A stretch of 64,000 bases of DNA from an uncultured Dermabacteraceae bacterium. GTDB taxonomy: Bacteria; Actinomycetota; Actinomycetes; Actinomycetales; Dermabacteraceae. The translations under genes were made by a program, and so were the position numbers. The stretch is from the NCBI GenBank assembly GCA_946223075.1, contig CAMILZ010000001.1, forward strand, positions 62,001 through 126,000, read 5' to 3'. How positions within the stretch are numbered: position 1 is the first letter of the stretch; each line of letters starts with the position of its first letter. Shown here piece by piece: positions 43,992-52,283 of the stretch. A model generated the notes under the pieces. It had not been told where the DNA came from. It saw nothing but the letters and a program-made list of their open reading frames with translations, and ran no database searches.

Positions 43992-45269
43992 TTAGTCCTT
44001 GTGCCCGAAAACGATGTCGTCCCACGAAGGGATCGACGCGCGCTGGCGCTTCGTCTTCTTGGCGGGCTTTTTCGGCTCGTCGTCAAAGCCCGGGAGCGGG
44101 GTGAGCTTCTCGTCGTCCACGTCGTCGGACGCAGTCGACTCTTCTTCGCCGGAGGAGGCCTCTTCTGCGGGGGCGTCCGCGGGCGCTTCCTCTTCGCTCG
44201 AGGTGTCCTCATGAGCCTCGTCCTCGGACGCCGAAGGATCGTGCGCGGGATCGGGGACCTCGGTCAGGTCCTCCGGTCCCTCAATGTAGGAGACTTCCTC
44301 GGTGTCGAAGGCATCGGCACGGACCTCGCGGTCGTGGTGACGAGCGCTAATGGGAACGATCCGCACGGGGGCTGGGCGCTCCTCACTCTCGAGTGCAGGC
44401 GCTTCGCCCTCTGCGGTTTCGTCGCTTTCGGCGACGGCAGGTTCGGGCTTGAATTCTTCGAGGCTCTGCCACGGTGAAGCCGGCGCTGATTCCTCGGCGC
44501 TTCCCACCGATTCCTCGCGCGTGGCATCAACCGGTGCTGGAGCGGGCGCCGGCGCGCCGCGGCGCGCATTGAGCTCATCGAGTTCGCGCTCGGAAATGGG
44601 CGTCGCTTTGGCGGGCACTTCCCTCGCGGACTCTGCTGCGCCTTCCTCGATGTTGAACACGTTGGCCCGCTGCGCCTTGAAGCGCGTTCGTGCGGGGGAC
44701 TCCTCGCGCTGAACCTCGGAATCAGAGAGCCAGCGTGCTTCGTTGTCCTCGGCCGTCACAACGCGATTCGGAATATCGGCCTGCCAGGTGGCCACGCGCG
44801 AACGGTCGCCGGCGACGAAGGTCAGCTGAAGGGTCCACGTGCCGTCGCTGCGGCGCCACGCATCCCACTCGAGATCCTCCTCCACCCCGCGCGCGCGGAG
44901 CCGCGGCTCGACGACGTCGATGAGCTTTTCGGTTCCGCCCTTCGAGGTGCGGAATTCCTGTGCGCGGCGTGCCGTGTGCACGCGCTCGGCGCGAACGGGC
45001 CCTTCGTAGCGCCGCACGTGCTCGACTTCCATGCCGGCAAGCTCGGCGATCGACTCCACGCTTGACCCGCCCCTCAACATCGCCTGGATGTCCTTCGGCC
45101 TGATCGTCGACGAGTGGTGCTGTTGAAGGAGGCCAACGGAGGACGCATCGCGGCGCACCGCTGCGCGCAGAGCCTCATCAATGCGCACCGTGTACCGCTC
45201 GCCCTCAGCGTCGAGCAGAATCAGGTGATCGGAGTTCTCGTGCAACCCGCCGAGTGTGAGCTCGCGCAT
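43992..45269 (-). CDS. sepH: Cell division protein SepH
   Basis: FtsZ-associated septation protein of Actinomycetota, 425 aa. The conserved N-terminal domain carries a helix-turn-helix: RPKDIQAMLRGG, then SIAELAGMEVEHVRRYEGPV (about 56-95), preceded by MRELTLGGLHENSDHLILLD. The long remainder is acidic and of low complexity (Glu/Asp/Ala/Pro), ending in a short basic/hydrophobic motif with KRQRASIPSWDDIVFG, as in relatives. ATG at 45269 with GAAGG upstream. A -10-like TAGTAT lies at 45310-45315 on the minus strand, about 40 nt before the start. Confidence 0.92.
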   Translation of the reverse strand: MRELTLGGLHENSDHLILLDAEGERYTVRIDEALRAAVRRDASSVGLLQQHHSSTIRPKDIQAMLRGGSSVESIAELAGMEVEHVRRYEGPVRAERVHTARRAQEFRTSKGGTEKLIDVVEPRLRARGVEEDLEWDAWRRSDGTWTLQLTFVAGDRSRVATWQADIPNRVVTAEDNEARWLSDSEVQREESPARTRFKAQRANVFNIEEGAAESAREVPAKATPISERELDELNARRGAPAPAPAPVDATREESVGSAEESAPASPWQSLEEFKPEPAVAESDETAEGEAPALESEERPAPVRIVPISARHHDREVRADAFDTEEVSYIEGPEDLTEVPDPAHDPSASEDEAHEDTSSEEEAPADAPAEEASSGEEESTASDDVDDEKLTPLPGFDDEPKKPAKKTKRQRASIPSWDDIVFGHKD

Positions 45270-45535
45270 TAACGGCCTTCTTTCTCTATCGAGGTCTCGC
45301 GTGCTGCCAATACTAAAACGCGAGACTCGAAAAACACTGCTGACACGGCGGGAGGAGCCGTGTGGAACACGCGCCGCACCACACGCCCACGGTCATGTGA
45401 GCGCGAGATGTCGAACTCTGGTATTTTCTTCGCACAGCTTGAAAAGTCCAAGCCAAACTGCGAGAATTCCCGCCGTTGCTGAACACCGCATCGGGCGCCG
45501 GCCCTCAGCGCCCCAGATCCCCGTGAAAGAGAATC

Positions 45536-45838
45536 ATGGCTACCGATTACGACGCCCCATTCAAGAAGGACGACGACTCGAGCGAAGACTCGATTGAGGA
45601 ACTCAAGGGGCGCCGTAACGATAATGCGTCTCCTTCCGTCGATGAAGACGAGGCCGAAGCCGCGGAAGGTTTCGAGCTTCCAGGTGCCGACCTTTCCAAC
45701 GAGGAACTCTCGGTTACCGTTCTTCCCCGTCAGGTCGACGAATTCACGTGCGGTTCGTGCTTCCTCGTGAAGCACCGCAGCCAGATCGACCACGTCGAAG
45801 GCAAGCTCATCATCTGCAAGGAGTGCTCGGGCGACTGA
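45536..45838 (+). CDS. DUF4193 zinc-ribbon protein
   Basis: Small acidic protein, 100 aa, with an acidic N-terminus (KKDDDSSEDSIEELKGRRND) and a C-terminal zinc ribbon: FTCGSCFLVKHRSQ and LIICKECSGD (two C-x2-C pairs). A core member of the sigA neighbourhood of Actinomycetota. Start ATG at 45536 with AGAGA upstream. Its terminator overlaps the end of the convergent DUF3093 gene. The function is unknown. Confidence 0.9.
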   Translation: MATDYDAPFKKDDDSSEDSIEELKGRRNDNASPSVDEDEAEAAEGFELPGADLSNEELSVTVLPRQVDEFTCGSCFLVKHRSQIDHVEGKLIICKECSGD

Positions 45839-45850
45839 AAGTCCACGCTT

Positions 45851-46330
45851 CTAGCGGGTGTGCGAGGAACAGTCTTCGCGCACCCGCTTTTTCTTCGCCG
45901 TTTTTAACGCGAGAGCGAAATCCTCGGGGCGTCGAAGCGAAAGAACGAGAGCCGGCGTCGGATCCTCGGGATCTTCCACCGGGACTTCGACGCCAGTCGA
46001 AATCCACCCGCGTACAACTCGAAAATCGAGCGGGCGAATATCCGGACCGAGAATCTTCGCGAAGTCCGCCTTCCCGAGAGCCCGCGGTTCGCCAAGGACA
46101 TCGACCTCGATTCGTGCCGGGCCCGCGGCAACCACATCCTCGCGAACCTCCACGACCGGAGAAGCGGCGAAGAGGAGGACGGGAAAGAGCACTCCGAGCC
46201 CGACGGCCGTGACAATGCTGACGATCTCGCTGAGTGGCATGAGGATTGCGCCAAGGAGGACCCCGAAGAGAACGGCGATGAGCGTAACGAAGGGGCCCGG
46301 ATGCAGGCGCTCGTGGAAGAGGGAAGTCAT
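45851..46330 (-). CDS. DUF3093 family membrane protein
   Basis: 159 aa with two adjacent membrane helices near the N-terminus (about 15-65: FVTLIAVLFGVLLGAIL, VTAVGLGVLFPVLLFAASP) followed by a beta-rich cytoplasmic domain (VVEVREDVVAAGPARIEV). ATG at 46330 is chosen for the typical N-terminus; ATG at 46339 is possible. Conserved beside dut and DUF4193. The last codons also form one side of the DUF4193 terminator. The function is unknown. Confidence 0.8.
   Translation of the reverse strand: MTSLFHERLHPGPFVTLIAVLFGVLLGAILMPLSEIVSIVTAVGLGVLFPVLLFAASPVVEVREDVVAAGPARIEVDVLGEPRALGKADFAKILGPDIRPLDFRVVRGWISTGVEVPVEDPEDPTPALVLSLRRPEDFALALKTAKKKRVREDCSSHTR
45853..45896 (+). terminator. Terminator of the DUF4193 gene, inside the DUF3093 3' end
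   Basis: AGCGGGTGTGCG (45853-45864) pairs with CGCGCACCCGCT (45877-45888), followed by TTTTTCTT. It lies within the last codons of the convergent gene. Confidence 0.85.
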
Positions 46331-46440
46331 AGCCGTCATCGTCTCACACGGCTGGAGCAACTCGACGGGTTCCCGCGCAAGATCCCCCACATGTCTCGCC
46401 GCGAGCACGGAAGAAACCGCGCAATCGGGCAAAGCGGCGC

Positions 46441-46446
46441 TAGGCT
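46441..46446 (+). promoter_or_regulatory. -10 box of a probable leaderless dut promoter
   Basis: TAGGCT ends 6 nt before the dut ATG at 46453; no ribosome site. Confidence 0.6.
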
Positions 46447-46452
46447 GAATGC

Positions 46453-46968
46453 ATGAGTGAAAACGCCACCGCACACGCGGCTCCCGCTCAAGCGGCGACC
46501 CCCGCCGAACTTCACGCCGTGTGCGACGCCCCTGAGCTCGCGCTCACGCGCGCCCACGCCGACGATGCGGGACTCGATCTCGCAAGTGCCATCGACTTTG
46601 ACCTCGCACCCGGAGAGCGCGCTCTCATCCCCACTGGTGTAAGAATCGCTCTTCCGCGAGCAACCGTCGGACTCGTGTGCCCGCGTTCAGGTCTCGCCGC
46701 GAAACACGGCATCACGATCGTAAACGGGCCGGGAATCGTCGACGAGGGATATCGAGGCGAGCTGAAGGTCGCGCTCCTCAATACTGACAAGACCGAAACC
46801 CTCCACATTGCTCGCGGGGATCGCATTGCACAGCTCGTGATCGTGCCAATCCTGCGCCCGAGCATTGTCGAGGTCGATGCTCTCGACACGGCTGAGCGCG
46901 GCGAGGCGGGCTTCGGCTCAAGCGGCGGCTTTTCTTCCACGACCAACGGCCAAGAACACGAGGCATAA
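46453..46968 (+). CDS. dut: dUTP diphosphatase
   Basis: Trimeric dUTPase, 171 aa, hydrolysing dUTP to dUMP and PPi and keeping uracil out of DNA. All five motifs can be seen: ADDAGLDLAS, VCPRSGLAAKHG, GPGIVDEGYRGELKV, RGDRIAQLVIVP, and the C-terminal GEAGFGSSGGF. The N-terminus is about 20 residues longer than in many relatives. The gene begins the dut-DUF3710-OB-DUF3159 operon. Contains one copy of GCAACCGTCGGAC (46660-46672). Confidence 0.95.
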   Translation: MSENATAHAAPAQAATPAELHAVCDAPELALTRAHADDAGLDLASAIDFDLAPGERALIPTGVRIALPRATVGLVCPRSGLAAKHGITIVNGPGIVDEGYRGELKVALLNTDKTETLHIARGDRIAQLVIVPILRPSIVEVDALDTAERGEAGFGSSGGFSSTTNGQEHEA

Positions 46969-46970
46969 GA

Positions 46971-47657
46971 ATGGGACTTTTTGGACGCTCAAAGAAGAAG
47001 ACCGCGGCTGCGGAAAACGCCCCGGTGAACGATGAGGCACCTTCGCCCGAATCCGAGGCGGCGAAAGGCCCCTTCGATATTAAAGACGCACCCGAATCCG
47101 AACGCGTGGACTTCGGCTCGCTCCAAATTCCCGCCCGTGAGGGTATGAGCATCGCCGTCGAGGTGGAGAAGCGCTCGAGGGCCGTCACGGGCCTTACCCT
47201 CACCTACGGGGAATCGCAGATTCAGGTCAATGCCTTTGCGACGCCGAAGAGCGAAGGACTGTGGGACGACATCCGTAAATCCCTGCGGGAATCGATCGCG
47301 TCGCAAGGCGGCACGACCGAAACTCGTGAAGGCGCGTTCGGAACCGAGCTTTATGCGCGCATTCCGATCGCGGTCAAGGGCTCGAACAAGCGCGCCCATA
47401 GGCCCATGCGGTTTGTGGGAATCGACGGACCCCGCTGGTTCTTGCGCGCCGTGATCTCCGGTGCAGCCCTGCAGACCGGAGCGGTGCGCGAAGAAGTCGA
47501 GGAGATCATCCGCTCGATCGTTGTCGTGCGCGGATCGATGGCAAAGGCCCCGCGGGAAGTTCTCGAGCTCAAGGTCCCCGGCGAAGGTAGTGCAGCAACC
47601 CTGCCGGATGATGACGATCTCCTTGGTCAGGGCCCCACAATCGCCGAAGTGAGGTAG
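46971..47657 (+). CDS. DUF3710 family protein
   Basis: Soluble protein, 228 aa, starting GLFGRSKKK and an acidic stretch, then the conserved part VDFGSLQIPAREGM and IRKSLRESIASQGG, LYARIPI, FVGIDGPRWFLRAVISG. Starts 2 nt after the dut stop, so coupled. Always next to dut and the OB-fold gene in Actinomycetota. Function unknown. Confidence 0.88.
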   Translation: MGLFGRSKKKTAAAENAPVNDEAPSPESEAAKGPFDIKDAPESERVDFGSLQIPAREGMSIAVEVEKRSRAVTGLTLTYGESQIQVNAFATPKSEGLWDDIRKSLRESIASQGGTTETREGAFGTELYARIPIAVKGSNKRAHRPMRFVGIDGPRWFLRAVISGAALQTGAVREEVEEIIRSIVVVRGSMAKAPREVLELKVPGEGSAATLPDDDDLLGQGPTIAEVR

Positions 47658-47660
47658 GGC

Positions 47661-48023
47661 GTGAGCGTCCTTTCGAAAGCGAGGCAGCTTCTGAGCGATT
47701 CCTCGTCGGAAAGTGACGGCGATGAAAGCGGAGTTCACAATCTCGATGAGATCGGCTCCATCACGTCCCGCCGCCGAGCCCACTGCCTCGGTACGGTGAG
47801 TTCGATCGTTGTTCAGCCTGCCGGGCGCGACCCAAAGCTTGACGTCGATCTCCACGACGGCACGGGCAGGCTCGCCCTTGTGTGGCTCGGGCGGCAATCG
47901 ATCGCGGGGATCGAACCCGGCACGCGCCTTGAGGTCGAAGGCTACGTAGGCCTGCGTGGCCGCAAACGTATTATGTACAACCCGCGCTACGCGATCCACG
48001 GCGCAAAGGACGACGGACAGTGA
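47661..48023 (+). CDS. OB-fold nucleic-acid-binding domain protein
   Basis: 120 aa with an OB-fold: CLGTVSSIVVQPAGRDPKLD, VDLHDGTGRLALVWLGR, GTRLEVEGYVGLRGRKRIMYN. Related to RecG/RPA-type OB domains. GTG at 47661 with GAGG upstream; the stop overlaps the DUF3159 start (GTGA). Function unknown; likely single-stranded nucleic acid binding. Confidence 0.85.
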   Translation: MSVLSKARQLLSDSSSESDGDESGVHNLDEIGSITSRRRAHCLGTVSSIVVQPAGRDPKLDVDLHDGTGRLALVWLGRQSIAGIEPGTRLEVEGYVGLRGRKRIMYNPRYAIHGAKDDGQ

Positions 48024-48733
48024 CCTCACCTTCGTCAGCCCCAGAACCTCCCGCAACTGGGCTTAAAGCGAGCTTCGCCTCCGAGGACTACAACGTCATG
48101 GATGCCATGGGCGGAGTGCGGGGCCTCGTCGAATCGGTCGTTCCGACGCTCCTGTTCGTCATTCTCTTTCTGCTCACGCGCAACGTTGTGCTCGCGAGTG
48201 TCGCCTCGCTCGGCGTCGTTGCCCTTGCACTGGTGTGGCGTATCGCGACGAAAAGCCAGGTCACGCCAGCGATCAGCGGTGCGATCGGCATAGCCCTCGG
48301 GGCATTCATCGCGATCAAGAGCGGGGACGGCACCGGCTTTTACGTCCCGGGCCTCATCACCAATGCCGTCTACGCTGTGGGACTGCTCGCCTCAATCCTC
48401 GCAAAGCACCCTGCGGTGGGATACCTCGCCGCGCTCGTCGATCCGCGTGTAGCGGGTTGGCGTTCGACGCGCGAAGGCCGACGCACCTATACGTACGCCA
48501 CACTCTGGTACGCGGGTCTCTTCGTACTGAAGGTCGCGGTGCAGGCACCCCTGTATTTTGCCGGCGCCACGGACGCGCTCGGCATCGCGAAGCTCGTCAT
48601 GGGGATCCCCGCGTTCGTTCTCGTCACGTACGTGGTGTTCTTACAGCACCGCTCACTCGTGCGCCGGTGCCATTCCGACGCCACCGAAGCGCCCGCGGAT
48701 GCCACATCTCGCAAGGAGAGCGAGCAACGGTAG
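48020..48733 (+). CDS. DUF3159 family membrane protein
   Basis: 237 aa, about six hydrophobic segments: LVESVVPTLLFVILFLLT, VASLGVVALALVWRIAT, ISGAIGIALGAFIAI, LITNAVYAVGLLASIL, a TYATLWYAGLFVLKVAV helix and a last one before a polar tail. Start GTG overlaps the OB gene. Conserved position before the TrkA pair suggests a link to ion transport, but the function is unknown. Confidence 0.85.
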   Translation: MTSPSSAPEPPATGLKASFASEDYNVMDAMGGVRGLVESVVPTLLFVILFLLTRNVVLASVASLGVVALALVWRIATKSQVTPAISGAIGIALGAFIAIKSGDGTGFYVPGLITNAVYAVGLLASILAKHPAVGYLAALVDPRVAGWRSTREGRRTYTYATLWYAGLFVLKVAVQAPLYFAGATDALGIAKLVMGIPAFVLVTYVVFLQHRSLVRRCHSDATEAPADATSRKESEQR

Positions 48734-48749
48734 GGCAGGAGCGCCCCTC

Positions 48750-49460
48750 TTAGTCCTCGTCCTCGTCGCTTTCTCGCACGACGGGCAGAGCCGCGGTCGT
48801 CTCCTCGAGGCCTCGCGGGACCACGGTTCGCTGAAGTGCGGTCAGGCACGAGCGGTGCGCGAGAAACAAGAGTTCATCGCGAGGCTCGAGCGCTTCAGAT
48901 TGGGCAGGCGGGCGCGGGTGGCCCTCGCGCACAACGCCCACGAGAGTCGCGCTCCTCGGCCACGCCACATCGCCGATGTCTTTTCCAACGATCGGCGAGG
49001 TTTCCGGAACCGTAATTTCCACCATGTTCGTCTCAGACTTCGCGAACGCGAACATCGTGACGACCGTGCCGACGCTTACCGCTTCCTCCACGAGCGAGGT
49101 CATAATGCGTGGAGTCGAGACCGCAACGTCGACGCCCCACGCGTCGTCAAACATCCACTCATTACGGGGGTGGTTGACTCGCCCCACGGTACGCGGGACC
49201 CCAAATTCCGTCTTCGCGAGGAGAGAAACGACGAGATTGACCTTGTCATCACCCGTCGCAGCGACGACGACGTCGGTATCGGAAAGCTGCGCCTTATCGA
49301 GAACATCGAGCTCGGCCGCATCGCCCTGCACCCACGTGACCTCTTCGAGACCGGGATGCACCTCTTCGCGATCGATGAGAGTGACCTTACGGCCCTTATC
49401 GAGGAGTTCACGCGCGATACTTCGCCCGACGCTTCCCGCGCCCACGATGACGATTTTCAT
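48750..49460 (-). CDS. trkA: TrkA/RCK family potassium-uptake regulatory protein (second gene)
   Basis: 236 aa. N-terminal NAD(H)-binding Rossmann domain: MKIVIVGAGSVGRSIARELL and the acidic end of strand 2 (LIDRE), then a TrkA-C domain. ATG at 49460 has AGGAGG 7 nt upstream and overlaps the upstream stop (ATGA). Together with 49457-50125 this pair matches the mycobacterial CeoC/CeoB order. Such proteins gate potassium channels or transporters in response to NADH/ATP or second messengers. Confidence 0.9.
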   Translation of the reverse strand: MKIVIVGAGSVGRSIARELLDKGRKVTLIDREEVHPGLEEVTWVQGDAAELDVLDKAQLSDTDVVVAATGDDKVNLVVSLLAKTEFGVPRTVGRVNHPRNEWMFDDAWGVDVAVSTPRIMTSLVEEAVSVGTVVTMFAFAKSETNMVEITVPETSPIVGKDIGDVAWPRSATLVGVVREGHPRPPAQSEALEPRDELLFLAHRSCLTALQRTVVPRGLEETTAALPVVRESDEDED

Positions 49461-50125
49461 TCGGCGTCCTCCTCGAACTGGTGGGTGAGCAGCGCAGAGA
49501 CCTCGGCCTCGCGTTCCGTTTCGAGCGCGAGGTGAACGATATCCTCTTCCTGGATTCGGTAGTCGCGCGCGGGCAGAGACCCCTCGCCGTAACGGGTCAC
49601 GAACGCGACGCGAGAGGCCGTAAGTTTCTCGAGATCCGTGAGGGTTGTGCCCACCCAACTCGAGTGGAAATCGCACGCGAGGATCGACACGTTGCCGGAA
49701 ATATCCTGGAACTCGCGGGCCGACTGACCCGGAATGAGGCGGGTCAGCATTTGATTGGTGGTCCAGCGCGCCGTCGGCACGGTGGCGATGCCGAGGCGTT
49801 CGTAGACCTCAGCGCGTTTCGGGTCGTAGATACGCGCGACGACATTGCGGATGCCGTAAAGCTGCTTCGCTGCGCGAGCGGCGATGATGTTGGAGTTATC
49901 ACCGCCGGCGACGGCGGCAAACGCGACTGCTTCCTCACAACGAGCACGCTCGAGCGAGCGGCGATCGAATCCGATTCCGTGGACCGTTGTCCCCTCGAAA
50001 TCGTCGGGGAGCATGCGGAAAGCCTTCTCTTCGCGGTCGATGATCGCGACCGAATGTCCGTTTGCCTGGAGCTTCGTAGCGAGCGTTGCGCCGACGCGGC
50101 CGCAGCCCATGATGACGATGTGCAT
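49457..50125 (-). CDS. trkA: TrkA/RCK family potassium-uptake regulatory protein (first gene)
   Basis: 222 aa. Rossmann motif VIMGCGRVGATLATKLQANG, LIDRE-like IIDREEKAF, then a TrkA-C domain. ATG at 50125 has GAGGATC upstream. A -10-like TAGGCT lies at 50190-50195 on the minus strand. Divergent from the KimA-like permease, with which it probably forms one potassium system. Confidence 0.9.
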   Translation of the reverse strand: MHIVIMGCGRVGATLATKLQANGHSVAIIDREEKAFRMLPDDFEGTTVHGIGFDRRSLERARCEEAVAFAAVAGGDNSNIIAARAAKQLYGIRNVVARIYDPKRAEVYERLGIATVPTARWTTNQMLTRLIPGQSAREFQDISGNVSILACDFHSSWVGTTLTDLEKLTASRVAFVTRYGEGSLPARDYRIQEEDIVHLALETEREAEVSALLTHQFEEDAE

Positions 50126-50189
50126 TGCTGATCCTCGCCCTGATGAGGTTGTCGTGAGGCGTTCCGGGGGAGGCCCGGACGATGGACCC

Positions 50190-50195
50190 AGCCTA
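50190..50195 (-). promoter_or_regulatory. Candidate -10 box of the trkA pair
   Basis: TAGGCT on the minus strand, about 64 nt before the ATG at 50125. Confidence 0.45.
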
Positions 50196-50261
50196 ACGCC
50201 TGAGGGGACATGCGCGGTGCGCGGGAACGAGTAAAGATGTGCGTCACGGCCTGGTGCGGAG

Positions 50262-50267
50262 TAGATT
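50262..50267 (+). promoter_or_regulatory. -10 box of a probable leaderless permease promoter
   Basis: TAGATT ends 6 nt before the GTG at 50274. Confidence 0.55.
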
Positions 50268-50273
50268 GTTCGT

Positions 50274-52283
50274 GTGTCCGGTCCCCTCGCTTCCGTCAAA
50301 CGCATCGTGATCGGGCGTCCCTTCAGCTCCGATCGCCTCGCACGTCAGCGTCTCCCAAAGCGCTTCGCGATTCCGTCCTTTGCGGCCGATACGGTGAGCG
50401 CACTCGCCTACGCTCCTGACGAAATCATCCTTACGCTTGGTCTTTCCGGCATCGGCCTGTTCGCGTTGAGCCCGTGGGTGGGACTCGCCGTCATCATCGT
50501 CATGGCGATCGTGGTGACCGCCCACCTCAACGTCATTGAGGAATACCCGGGCGGGGGAAGCGACTTCGTCGTTGCGCGCAAGAACCTTGGCCCGAATGCG
50601 GGGCGGCTTGCAGGCGCCGCTCTCGTGACCGACTATGTGCTCACGGTCGCCGTGGCAACCTCGCAGGCAGGTGCCTACATTGGCGGTGCGATAAGCGCGC
50701 TCGCCCCCTTCCAAACGGGGATCGCGATCGCGATCATCGCGCTCCTCGCCCTCGTGAACCTGAGGGGCGCGCGGGAATCGGCGCGTTTCGTGAGCCTTCC
50801 CGTGTACGCCTTCATCATCCTCATCGCGTCCACTCTTTTTTGGGGCGGGATCGAAGCCTGGCGAGGGACGCTGGGCCTCGCCCCGCACGCGGGAAGCGTA
50901 CCTGCCCCGGGGGAGGAGCCTCCCGGCGCCCTCACCGCTCTGGGCGGCGCGCTCGTTCTTGCGCGAGCATTCTCGAGCGGACTTCCGATTGTGTCCGGCA
51001 TCAAGGCCATCACGAATACCGTTCCCGTTTTTCAACCCCCGAAGGCCCGAAACGCTCGGATCACTCTCCTCATTTCAGGTGCAATGACAGCCCTCCTCTT
51101 CCTCGGGGTCATGCTTCTCGCGCGCGCCACTGGCGTGAGCCTTCCACCACGCGAAGCCGAAGGCGCACGCGTGAGCGAAGCGACGCCGGTGCTCGGACAA
51201 ATCGCCGAGGCGATCTTCGGGACGGGATCGTTCATGTCAATCGCGATGCTCGCGATGGCAACCCTCGTGCTGTGCATCGCCGCGAACACCGCGTTCACCG
51301 GGCTGCCGGTGCTCACAGCCGCGCTCGCGCGCACCGGGTATGTCCCGCGCATCTTCGCCTCGAGGGGCGACAGGCTCGTGTACTCCAACGGTATTTTGCT
51401 CCTCGCGGCGCTAGCCGGGATCGTCGTTCTTGCGACAGGAGCCAACATCACCCTGCTCATCCACATGTACGTCGTGGGGGTCTTCACGACCTTCACGATC
51501 GGGCAATTCGGAATGTTCCGCCGCTACACGAAGAAACACCGAGTTGCGGTACGCCTCAAGGAACGCCAGCGCTTTGCTCGCAAGCGTGTCGTGAGCATCG
51601 TCGCTGCCGTGTGCCTCGCCGTAGTCCTCCTCACTGTGGCCACCGCGAATTTCCTTCTCGGCGCATGGGTGACGCTCACTGCCGTTGCCCTCATGTGGGG
51701 AGCGATGACGGTCATCAGCCGCTACTACGAGCGAATCTTTTCACGGCTCGCCCTTGACCGCGACGAGGACCTTGGCCGCTGGCCCATCGCGGCCCCCGCA
51801 CCACTCGATGGCAAAGATCCCATGAGGGGTATCGTCCTTGTGACCCAGCTGAATCGACCAGCGATCCGAGCCATCAAAAAAGCAATGGCCTCGCCGCACC
51901 TGGGCCTCCAGGCCGTCGCCGTCAAAACCAACGATTCCGCAATCGACACTCTCAGCTCGGAGTGGCTCAGGCGCAAGATCCCCATCCCGCTGCGCGTGAT
52001 CAATTCGCCCTATCGCGACTTCCTCGCGCCGTTCGACGACTACGTGCGATCTTTTACACGCACTTACCCTCGCGACGCCGTGGTTGTCTACATTCCAGAA
52101 TTTCTCGTGGGACACTGGTGGGAGTCGATCATGCACAACCACGTGCTGAGGCGAGTCACGACGCGGCTCGAAAAATACGAGCGCGTCACGATTTGCCGCG
52201 TCCCCTGGGATCTTGATGATCCTGAGAACGAAGCACCGATCGAACTCTACCCACGTCCCGCTTCCAAGGAGCCAACCCCATGA
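50274..52283 (+). CDS. KimA-like APC-superfamily potassium transporter
   Basis: 669 aa, 12 membrane helices followed by a large cytoplasmic C-terminal domain (about 500-660) of the Usp-like type found in Bacillus KimA. Shared points with KimA from memory: the opening VKRIVIGRPF, helix 1 with Asp39 and Tyr46 in FAADTVSALAYAPDEI (matching the K-binding Asp/Tyr seven residues apart), EEYPGGGSDFVVARKNLG, TDYVLTVAVA, NLRGARES and FASRGDRLVYSNGI. Divergent from two RCK proteins and coupled by an ATGA overlap to the methyltransferase. A proton-coupled potassium uptake role is likely; amino-acid transport is the alternative. Confidence 0.85.
   Translation: MSGPLASVKRIVIGRPFSSDRLARQRLPKRFAIPSFAADTVSALAYAPDEIILTLGLSGIGLFALSPWVGLAVIIVMAIVVTAHLNVIEEYPGGGSDFVVARKNLGPNAGRLAGAALVTDYVLTVAVATSQAGAYIGGAISALAPFQTGIAIAIIALLALVNLRGARESARFVSLPVYAFIILIASTLFWGGIEAWRGTLGLAPHAGSVPAPGEEPPGALTALGGALVLARAFSSGLPIVSGIKAITNTVPVFQPPKARNARITLLISGAMTALLFLGVMLLARATGVSLPPREAEGARVSEATPVLGQIAEAIFGTGSFMSIAMLAMATLVLCIAANTAFTGLPVLTAALARTGYVPRIFASRGDRLVYSNGILLLAALAGIVVLATGANITLLIHMYVVGVFTTFTIGQFGMFRRYTKKHRVAVRLKERQRFARKRVVSIVAAVCLAVVLLTVATANFLLGAWVTLTAVALMWGAMTVISRYYERIFSRLALDRDEDLGRWPIAAPAPLDGKDPMRGIVLVTQLNRPAIRAIKKAMASPHLGLQAVAVKTNDSAIDTLSSEWLRRKIPIPLRVINSPYRDFLAPFDDYVRSFTRTYPRDAVVVYIPEFLVGHWWESIMHNHVLRRVTTRLEKYERVTICRVPWDLDDPENEAPIELYPRPASKEPTP

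Noticed and set aside
45270..45535. Possible regulatory RNA between sepH and the DUF4193 gene
   Set aside because: Only promoter-like sequences are seen; no stable structure or known RNA family.
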